DNA from: UBA8346 sp050260935
GTDB lineage: Bacteria; Bacillota; UBA4882; UBA8346
DNA length: 22,160 bases
Assembly (NCBI GenBank): GCA_050260935.1
Contig: JBLNCU010000041.1
Coordinates: 1-22,160 of the forward strand
Direction of reading: 5' to 3'
Position numbers and translations under genes: made by a program. Shown here one piece after another: positions 15,197-20,699 of the stretch (position 1 is its first letter; every line of letters starts with the position of its first letter). The notes beneath the pieces are model-generated. The model had not been told where the DNA came from. It saw only the letters and a list, made by a program, of their open reading frames with translations, and ran no database searches.

Positions 15197-15385
15197 TTGG
15201 GAGGTCGCGGCAGTATCGTTTCCGACCGGGTTAAATACGAGATAGCGCAAGAACTGGGTTTTGCCGATCGCATTCAGGTGGAAAACGGTCACTACGACTA
15301 CGGTAATATCACCACCCGCGAGGCCGGGCTGATTGTTCGGGGGCTCATTCAAAAAGCCGAAGAGCTGTTGTCCCGGGAAGGTTAG
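15197..15385 (+). CDS. Small acid-soluble spore protein, alpha/beta type (SspF-like)
   Basis: The protein has 62 residues. TTG at 15197 is chosen because AAGGGGGG lies 7 nt upstream; an ATG at 15125 in frame has no SD and would add sequence absent from the family. The two conserved SASP helices are visible: SDRVKYEIAQELGFAD (with EIAQE matching the germination-protease cleavage site E-I-A-S-E) and TTREAGLIVRGLIQKAEELL. These proteins coat spore DNA, change it to an A-like form and protect against UV, then are degraded on germination. The GRGSIVSD start and short linker fit the minor SspF-like branch. A sigma-G promoter is expected, but I could not pick one with confidence. Confidence 0.85.
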   Translation: MGGRGSIVSDRVKYEIAQELGFADRIQVENGHYDYGNITTREAGLIVRGLIQKAEELLSREG

Positions 15386-15412
15386 GGACTACCCCTAACC
15401 TTTCACCTTTTT
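15378..15412 (+). terminator. Terminator overlapping the SASP stop codon
   Basis: A 10-bp stem AAGGTTAGGG/CCCTAACCTT (15378-15387 and 15393-15402) contains the TAG stop and is followed by a T-rich stretch that starts a few bases later. Confidence 0.75.
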
Positions 15413-15586
15413 AAAACTTATTACATAGATTATAGTAGCTCAAGTAAAGTTTAAAAGTAATTAAACCAGCGAAAGCAGAAAAGTTTTCCCTATTTATCCG
15501 CCGGTTCATGGAAATACTGGCAACTCCGCTGCTTGACCCGAAACTGACCCAAGTGAAGGGAAATGTAGTGCGCTAAAAGAAACAGT
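15413..15586 (+). other. Intergenic stretch, possible small transcript or remnant
   Basis: This stretch lies between the SASP terminator and another terminator at 15587. It contains only a 22-codon frame from ATG 15509 (MEILATPLLDPKLTQVKGNVVR) with no SD. Since a terminator closes it, either a short RNA or the tail of a decayed gene is possible; I cannot decide. Confidence 0.3.
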
Positions 15587-15616
15587 AAGCCGATTTATAT
15601 CGGCTTTCTTTTTTTA
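15587..15616 (+). terminator. Orphan Rho-independent terminator
   Basis: An 8-bp stem AAGCCGAT/ATCGGCTT (15587-15594 and 15599-15606), loop TTAT, is followed by TCTTTTTTT. No convincing gene precedes it after the SASP terminator. Confidence 0.85.
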
Positions 15617-15640
15617 CCATTCCTAACATATTTTTATATC
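15613..15640 (+). promoter_or_regulatory. Possible promoter of the porin-like gene
   Basis: TTTACC (15613-15618) and TATATC (15635-15640), 16 bp apart, match sigma-A boxes at 4 of 6 positions each. A GCAGGT motif follows 9 bases after the -10, the same offset as at 12938. Confidence 0.35.
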
Positions 15641-15817
15641 CGGTTTTAGCAGGTATTTTATCTTTCAAAACCGAAATTAACGCCGAAATAGAAACGTTTT
15701 TTAAAACGTCTTCAAAAGAATCGGGCGGGGCCCTATAAACCGGCGATGCCTTATTTACCGCCCGGCCTTTTAACAGCTCCCCATACCGTTACCCATAAAC
15801 TATCAATGGAGGTAAGT

Positions 15818-16999
15818 ATGAAAAGAGCAGCTACCATTTTCTGTTGTTGCGGTCTGTTAATCGCTCTAGCCACTCAAACTTTCGGGGCTGTGTCCAACCA
15901 ATCAACCACTGACCGTAAGTTAAATGAACTGACAAACCGTTTTTCCAATTTGGAATCGACCTGGGGCCGTTTTCAAATTGGCGGCAGTTTTGAATTGGAC
16001 ACTACCTCAACCCTGAGCAAAGACCAGGATGCTCCCACTCCGCCCGGCTTTAATCAGCAATTAGGGCTGTTTTTTGATGCCAATATCGATCCCAACTTGC
16101 AAGTATCATTAAAGGTTTCTCAAGAAGGCGGTTGGGGGTTGAATTATCTAAGCGCCGGCTCGAGCAACGTTCCGTTAACCACTCCTTTTCAAGTTGATGA
16201 AGCCTTTCTACGCCTGACCTATCCGGACAGTTACAATTATTTAGGCCGTTTTCGTTTTTCATTAGGCCCCATAGGCTTAATTTCGGACTTTTACGCCAAT
16301 CCGGTTGAAGGGGTGGCCATCCAGAAGGCTTTTCATAATTATCATGTAATCGGAGTCTATTCGCGGGTCAATACGCAATATAAACCGGGAACAAACGAAA
16401 TCGAAGCCACTGAGGATTATTTTTCGGCTAGGGTCGGCTGGTCCGATCAAAATACCATGTTCGGCCTAAACCTGGTGCCTAACGGGATTACCGGCGAAAA
16501 GGCCGCCAGTATCGATTGGTCGTCCAGCACCAAAACCAGTAAAATCGCAGCTGAACTTGGGGAATATTCCTTCGACTCCAGCCAGTACCCGGATTACAAA
16601 GTGGACTGGACCCCGGGTTTTCTGATTAGTTACGCCAAAGTATTGGCTAACAACAATTTCCTGCAACTTAAGGCAGGTTACTTCGGCCCGCAATTCATGC
16701 CGTCGTATTCTTCTTTGGCCCATTCCTCGGGTGATGACCGGGAATGGTTCATTCCAAACTCGCAGGGTCTTGAGATTTACCTGCAAACACCCTTAAAAAA
16801 AGGTTACAGTTTGGAGAACCGTCTTATCTTCCTGACTCCGGTTGAGAACTACAATCAACCTGATTTAAATTACCGGCTCCGGAGTGATCTGGTGAAAAAC
16901 TTTTCTCCTGTAAACCAAATACAGATTGGCTTTGACCTAAAATATTTCCCGGATAATGTTTACAATCAAATATTTCTCAATTGGATTCTCCAGTTTTAA
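15818..16999 (+). CDS. Predicted outer-membrane beta-barrel (porin-like) protein
   Basis: The protein has 393 residues; ATG 15818 has GGAGG 5 nt upstream, and the longer frame to 15746 has no SD. Residues 1-23 form a signal peptide (KR, then CCCGLLIALATQTFGA with a likely signal-peptidase I site after it). A short heptad-like segment (DRKLNELTNRFSNLES) follows, then a long stretch of alternating amphipathic strands rich in Tyr, Phe and Gly, such as GRFQIGGSFELDTT, LGRFRFSLGPIGLIS and QIQIGFDLKYF. The chain ends NWILQF; a C-terminal Phe is the classic signal for outer-membrane barrel insertion by BamA. There is no SLH domain as in OmpM of Negativicutes. Substrate unknown. The strongest evidence here that this organism is diderm. 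Confidence 0.75.
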   Translation: MKRAATIFCCCGLLIALATQTFGAVSNQSTTDRKLNELTNRFSNLESTWGRFQIGGSFELDTTSTLSKDQDAPTPPGFNQQLGLFFDANIDPNLQVSLKVSQEGGWGLNYLSAGSSNVPLTTPFQVDEAFLRLTYPDSYNYLGRFRFSLGPIGLISDFYANPVEGVAIQKAFHNYHVIGVYSRVNTQYKPGTNEIEATEDYFSARVGWSDQNTMFGLNLVPNGITGEKAASIDWSSSTKTSKIAAELGEYSFDSSQYPDYKVDWTPGFLISYAKVLANNNFLQLKAGYFGPQFMPSYSSLAHSSGDDREWFIPNSQGLEIYLQTPLKKGYSLENRLIFLTPVENYNQPDLNYRLRSDLVKNFSPVNQIQIGFDLKYFPDNVYNQIFLNWILQF

Positions 17000-17259
17000 C
17001 TTTTGGTCCCGATCATAACCAGAATAACCCCCAGGCTGATCATAATGATTTTCGGCCAGGATAATTTTACGGCAATCGCTACTATCCCTAAAACACTGAC
17101 CAGCAAAAAAACCAGCGGCCCAACCAGCCCAAGAAAGGCATTCATCCGGAGGGCGGTCTCTACCCGCCCTCCTTTTAGAAAAATAAAGGCCACAATAATC
17201 TCCAACAGCCCGGAAACAACTCTGATAATTGCCATACTGTTTAGGGTAACCTGTTCCAT
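16996..17259 (-). CDS. yqhV: YqhV family membrane protein (DUF2619)
   Basis: The 87-residue protein has three hydrophobic helices: AIIRVVSGLLEIIVAFIFL, FLGLVGPLVFLLVSVLGIVA and IIMISLGVILVMIG. The VVSGLLEI, LRMNAFLGLVGP pattern is that of YqhV, a small membrane protein found across spore-formers next to the spoIIIA region in Bacillus; function unknown. I chose ATG 17259, with GGGGAGAG upstream. It lies 22 bp behind the ytwI-like gene, forming a two-gene operon, and its stop overlaps the porin gene's stop by 4 bp on the other strand. Confidence 0.8.
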   Translation of the reverse strand: MEQVTLNSMAIIRVVSGLLEIIVAFIFLKGGRVETALRMNAFLGLVGPLVFLLVSVLGIVAIAVKLSWPKIIMISLGVILVMIGTKS

Positions 17260-17281
17260 ATACTCTCCCCTCAAATTGCTT

Positions 17282-17740
17282 TTACTTCTTCCCCAACCCC
17301 AACAAATTTAAAATAATGGCGGTGAAACCGGCGGCGGCTAGTGGTCCGACCGGAATACCCTTTAACAGGGAGACTCCGATTACCGTCCCCACTACCAAAC
17401 CAACCACTATCTCCGGCCTTACCTGCAGTAAAACCAGGCCCTGGCCGCATAGGTAGGTGGCGGTAATTCCTCCAATAATGGAAATAATCCCCGGAACACT
17501 TTGAAAGGTTTTCCAAATATCTTTAACCCCGACTTTATCTAAGGAAAACGGCGTCAATACCGCCACCAATAAAAACAACAAACCGAGATCCACCGCCCGG
17601 CGTTCCAATAGCCACAATAGGGAGTTCATTTTAATGAACTTGACAACCAGCAGACTCCCAGCGCTGGCCGCCACTAAATTATTGTTGAAAGCCAATCCCA
17701 GCGCCAGAATAATAATTAATACCAGATTATCCTGAAACAT
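17282..17740 (-). CDS. ytwI: YtwI/UPF0756 (DUF441) membrane protein
   Basis: The 152-residue protein of about five membrane segments matches the DUF441 family. It begins MFQDNLVLIIILALGLAFNN and shows RAVDLGLLFLLVAVLTPF, PGIISIIGGITATYLCGQG, and the Gly-rich GLVVGTVIGVSLLKGIPVGP block typical of the end of the family. No activity is known. ATG 17740 has GGGAG 8 nt upstream and gives the usual family N-terminus; GTG 17749 is an alternative that overlaps the stop of a 4-codon mini frame. First gene of the pair with yqhV. Confidence 0.85.
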   Translation of the reverse strand: MFQDNLVLIIILALGLAFNNNLVAASAGSLLVVKFIKMNSLLWLLERRAVDLGLLFLLVAVLTPFSLDKVGVKDIWKTFQSVPGIISIIGGITATYLCGQGLVLLQVRPEIVVGLVVGTVIGVSLLKGIPVGPLAAAGFTAIILNLLGLGKK

Positions 17741-17862
17741 CCCTTTCACTCCCTCTTCATTTTTATTCCCCCCCAGCCGTAAACATTCTCATTCTCTGTG
17801 CCTCCGTGGCTAACGGCGACATAATATAGACCAAAAGCATAATTATGGTAGGAGTGATGGTG

Positions 17863-18663
17863 ATGGATGAGTTATGGAAAGGAATTTTGGAACCGCCTTT
17901 AAAGGGAAGAATCCCTAGACCGCGCCGGAACGGAATAACCATGTTAATTGATAAAGGTTTGTCGGTTAACGAAACCCGGGAACTGTTAACCATGTCCGCT
18001 GCCTACATTGATTTCATCAAACTGACCTTTGGAACCGTAGCATTTTACAATACAAGCACCCTCCAAGACAAAATACGTCTGGCTGAAACCGACAATGTGT
18101 GTCTCTATCCCGGAGGAACCTTTTTTGAAATCGCCTGGTGGCAGGGTAAAACCGAGAAATACTTTGAAAAATTAGTAAATCTAGGCTTTCAATGGGTGGA
18201 GATCTCGGACGGTTCGCTGGAGATCCCGGCCTCCGCTAGAAAAAACGCTATCCGAGCCGCCATCTCCGCCGGTTTAAATGTTATCACCGAGATTGGGAAG
18301 AAGAATCCTCAAGAACAGCCGGATGATGAGCGGTTAATCGCGACCGGCAACGCTGATCTTAACGCCGGCGTTGTCTGGGTAATTGTGGAGGCCCGGGAAT
18401 CAGGGCAGGGAATCGGGATTTATGATTCTCAAGGGAAGGTAATCAATGAAAAATTAGCGAAACTCAGTGGGGAACTGCCGCCGGAGAAGATAATCTGGGA
18501 AGCTCCGCTAAAGAGCCAGCAAGCCAGGTTAATCAATGATTTCGGCCCCAACGTTAACCTGGGAAACATTCCGCCCGCTGAGGCCCTGGCACTGGAAGCC
18601 TTGCGGCTTGGTTTCCGGAGCGATACCTGGAAAACGGCGGTCCCGTTCCTGGTGACGGTCTAA
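17863..18663 (+). CDS. comA: Phosphosulfolactate synthase (ComA / YitD family)
   Basis: The 266-residue TIM-barrel enzyme shows family motifs in order: RPRRNGITMLIDKGLS, AAYIDFIKLTFGTVAFY, CLYPGGTFFEIAWWQ, GFQWVEISDGSLEIP, ITEIGKKNP, VIVEARESG and a PPAEALALEALRLG end. The family adds sulfite to phosphoenolpyruvate to make (2R)-phospho-3-sulfolactate: in methanogens for coenzyme M, and in Bacillus (YitD) for sulfolactate, an abundant spore solute. In a spore-former with no sign of methanogenesis the spore role is the better reading. ATG 17863 was chosen with GGAG 8 nt upstream; nearby in-frame ATG 17845 and 17857 lack this spacing. The phosphatase (ComB/YitC) is not in the window. Confidence 0.9.
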   Translation: MDELWKGILEPPLKGRIPRPRRNGITMLIDKGLSVNETRELLTMSAAYIDFIKLTFGTVAFYNTSTLQDKIRLAETDNVCLYPGGTFFEIAWWQGKTEKYFEKLVNLGFQWVEISDGSLEIPASARKNAIRAAISAGLNVITEIGKKNPQEQPDDERLIATGNADLNAGVVWVIVEARESGQGIGIYDSQGKVINEKLAKLSGELPPEKIIWEAPLKSQQARLINDFGPNVNLGNIPPAEALALEALRLGFRSDTWKTAVPFLVTV

Positions 18664-18706
18664 AATGAACTTAAGCTCTTGTAAATCTTATAATAGGCAA
18701 AACCCA

Positions 18707-18831
18707 GTCGGAACCAGGATTTTTTGGATTATCGGATTTCCATGATTTGAATGCCGTTTCTGTAAGTTTTAAAGATTCCGTCCCGCCTTAATCAAGCTAA
18801 TCCTTTAACCTCGACTAATCCTGGTTCGGAC
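18707..18831. repeat. Imperfect palindromic element with GGATT subrepeats
   Basis: GTCGGAACCAGGATT (18707-18721) and AATCCTGGTTCGGAC (18817-18831) are inverted copies with one mismatch in 15. Between them the left arm continues as GGATT spaced every 8-9 bases, and the right side shows AATCC units. The whole could fold into one long interrupted hairpin. No ORF is inside. I recall similar GAACCAGGATTT palindromes scattered in many bacterial genomes; I cannot confirm identity here. Confidence 0.65.
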
Positions 18832-18904
18832 AATTAAACTTCGCCATCTTCCCCGGAGCCCTCACTGGACCAACCCTTCAACTTGCTTTCTCGCCGGTCT
18901 CTGT

Positions 18905-19000
18905 TTTCGGTCCGCTACGGGTTAAAACCCATAGCTAATAAAGACCTTACCGGTTAAAACCGGTATTAAGGCCTTTCTTCTTAAGAAATATGGTGTTCAA
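18905..19000. repeat. Double-hairpin repeat, copy 1
   Basis: It shares its order and most bases with 20117-20220: TTTCGG, TCCGC, a first hairpin (GGGTT-AA-AACCC), AAAGACCT, a second hairpin (TACCGGTT-AA-AACCGGTA), ATTAA and a conserved end AAGAAATATGGTGTTCAA. Between the copies the first stem changes from GGGTT/AACCC to GAGTT/AACTC, keeping the pairing. It looks like a REP-like intergenic element. Confidence 0.8.
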
Positions 19001-19160
19001 AGATATCTTTAGTAATTTATACCGAGCAAAAAAAGGCTAAACCTGACATTTGCTCACTATTATTTACTTTGTTTCCAAAATTTTTTCTTCTTTGCAGGAT
19101 AATAAAAAATAGTCGCGAATATTTGATCTGCTTTCAAAATTCGGAAAAGGAGTGAAAAAC

Positions 19161-19640
19161 ATGTCCCAATCCAATCTGGTCTCGTTTAATATTCCCGCAG
19201 AGGATCTAGCTGAAATCAAAGCGTGTATCAACACACTCCACAGTAAATTGATGCCGTACTTAAAGGCCCTTTCCCCGGAGGAACGGCAGGAGGTTCCAAA
19301 GATGGGCGACAAAACGGTCAGCTTTGTCCAGAAAACGCTGGAATACTGCAAGCAAAACCCTGATCTGGTGCCGCCATTTTTGGATGTGAAGGAGTTAACC
19401 ACGGATGTAGAGGCAGTTCAACTGCTTCGTTCCTTGTATCAGCCGTTGTCGCAGGTCACCCAATCTCTCTGGGATACCATGACTTTATCGGGAAGTGAAG
19501 CTTATTCGGGGGCGCTGATATTCTACAGTTCGGCCCGGAATGCAACGCGCTCCAAGATTCAAAAGGCCGAGACGATCTATAACGATCTCGCGGCCCGTTT
19601 CCCGGGGAGACCAAAGAAGGAAGATAGGGAAACCGCCTAA
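19161..19640 (+). CDS. Orphan hypothetical protein upstream of tandem-repeat array
   Basis: The protein has 159 residues; ATG 19161 has AAAAGGAG 8 nt upstream. It is soluble and mostly helical: VSFNIPAEDLAEIKACINTL, LKALSPEERQEVPKMGDK, NPDLVPPFLDVKEL, LYQPLSQVTQSLWDTM, a Ser/Ala-rich GSEAYSGALIFYSSARNA and a basic end RFPGRPKKE. I recall this kind of protein from Bacteroidetes and other unrelated phyla, with no assigned function, often beside short tandem repeats; this is memory, not a search. It is framed by double-hairpin repeats and followed by a strong terminator and the 21-mer array, so horizontal spread is plausible. No catalytic motif is visible. Confidence 0.75.
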   Translation: MSQSNLVSFNIPAEDLAEIKACINTLHSKLMPYLKALSPEERQEVPKMGDKTVSFVQKTLEYCKQNPDLVPPFLDVKELTTDVEAVQLLRSLYQPLSQVTQSLWDTMTLSGSEAYSGALIFYSSARNATRSKIQKAETIYNDLAARFPGRPKKEDRETA

Positions 19641-19666
19641 GTCCTTTTTCTAATAGTTTCTTGCCG

Positions 19667-19709
19667 CCCTTCCCTGCGAATGCGAAAACGCGGGGAAGGG
19701 TTTTATTTT
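19667..19709 (+). terminator. Strong terminator after the orphan gene
   Basis: A 12-bp stem CCCTTCCCTGCG/CGCGGGGAAGGG (19667-19678 and 19689-19700, one G-T pair) is followed by TTTTATTTT. It separates the orphan gene from the tandem array. Confidence 0.9.
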
Positions 19710-19724
19710 GGGGTCGAGATATTG

Positions 19725-19995
19725 GAACCTCGACACCGGAGTCCGGAACTACCTTTTTATACTTCCGGACTATTTTTTTCTACTTCGGAACCTCGACGCC
19801 GGAGTCCGGAACCACTTTTTACTACTTCCGAACTACCTTTTTCTACTTCGGAACCCCGACGCCGGAGTCCGGAACTACTTTTTACTACTTCCGAACTACC
19901 TTTTTCTACTTCGGAACCCCGACGCCGGAGTCCGGAACTACTTTTTACTACTTCCAAACTACCTTTTTCTACTTCGGAACCTCGACGCCGGAGTC
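19725..19995. repeat. Tandem array: 63-bp units made of three 21-bp monomers
   Basis: Four full 63-bp units begin at 19724, 19787, 19850 and 19913, and a 20-bp fifth ends at 19995. Each unit consists of three related 21-mers that all begin GAAC, for example GAACTACTTTTTACTACTTC(C), and meet at small palindromes (TTCCGAA, TTCGGAA, TCCGGA). Units 2-4 differ by one to three bases; unit 1 differs by about eight, as at the decaying edge of an array. Because 63 and 21 are multiples of three, several frames stay open on both strands, but none has an SD, so I read it as non-coding. Confidence 0.9.
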
Positions 19996-20116
19996 ACACC
20001 CTTTGGCCCTAGGGGGTGTGGGTAGTGGGTGACGTCCCCTGTCGGCATTCAATCAGTGGGCTAAAAAAACAAATAGATTCCCCACAAACCACCATGAATT
20101 GGGCTAGCGGGTTTAA

Positions 20117-20220
20117 TTTCGGGTCCGCCACGAGTTAAAACTCATGGCTGGCAAAGACCTTACCGGCTAAAACCGGTATTAAAGCTTTAGCTTTATATCA
20201 TAAAGAAATATGGTGTTCAA
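20117..20220. repeat. Double-hairpin repeat, copy 2
   Basis: Second copy of the element at 18905-19000, in the same orientation, so the two flank the orphan gene and array as direct repeats. First hairpin CCACGAGTT-AA-AACTCATGG, second TACCGG-CTAAAA-CCGGTA, conserved end AAGAAATATGGTGTTCAA. It has a small insertion (AGCTTTAGCTTTATATCA) where copy 1 has GGCCTTTCTTCTT. Confidence 0.8.
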
Positions 20221-20263
20221 TAAGGTCTTAGAGGTAGAAAGGAAAGAAAGGATTAGATTAGCT

Positions 20264-20649
20264 TCAATCCCAATACAATTCCTCACTCACCCTCAACCCC
20301 TTCGCGCCGTATTCGGGGCAAGGCTGTTTGATAATGGCTTTTTCGGGGAGGGGTTTTAGAGCGTTCCGCAGCGGGGGCAATGGTATTCGGTGTCCACTTC
20401 ACCCGGAATCACTACCCAGTTTGCGCCGGAATATACAATATTATCAAGCTGACGGGAGCTGAGCCTCCCGGTTCGGCACAGAGAACATCCTGTAACTTGG
20501 CGGTTTTATTTTTGCTTTTCGTATCCTTGATATCGATGTAAATCCGGTAACGGGCGTCAGAACAGCAGTTTAATCAAGATATCCTCCCAGGACCGTCCGG
20601 ACAGGTAGGATGTGGTTGATATGCGGTACACCCGTTTGTGAATAGTCAT
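20264..20649 (-). pseudogene. Frame-broken gene remnant with zinc-ribbon cysteines
   Basis: Coding-like segments on the minus strand fall in different frames. From ATG 20649 comes MTIHKRVYRISTTSYLSGRS, ending at TGA 20557; then DARYRIYIDIKDTKSKN in a second frame; then GCSLCRTGRLSSRQLDN with a C-P-R-C-G-T-L end (stop 20356) in a third; then PLPEKAIIKQPCPEYGAKG to a stop at 20264. The paired cysteines (C-S-L-C and C-P-R-C) suggest a zinc ribbon. It follows the restriction gene on the same strand by 50 bp, so it may have been part of that cluster. Several frameshifts would be needed; I do not know the family. Confidence 0.4.
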
Positions 20650-20699
20650 ATTCCGGTCTGTTTACGATTGGATAAGGAGCTCACTCTTTCTTCCCAATT

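Noticed and set aside
15065..15352. 95-codon frame opposite the SASP gene
   Set aside because: Shadow of the SASP coding strand with no SD; the SASP reading has family homology.
19725..19995. CRISPR array
   Set aside because: The units are contiguous with no unique spacers, and no cas gene is near.
19661..20032. Long open frames (105-123 codons) on both strands across the tandem array
   Set aside because: A 63-bp unit keeps all frames open by arithmetic; the frames lack an SD and start in the terminator or array. Treated as repeat DNA.
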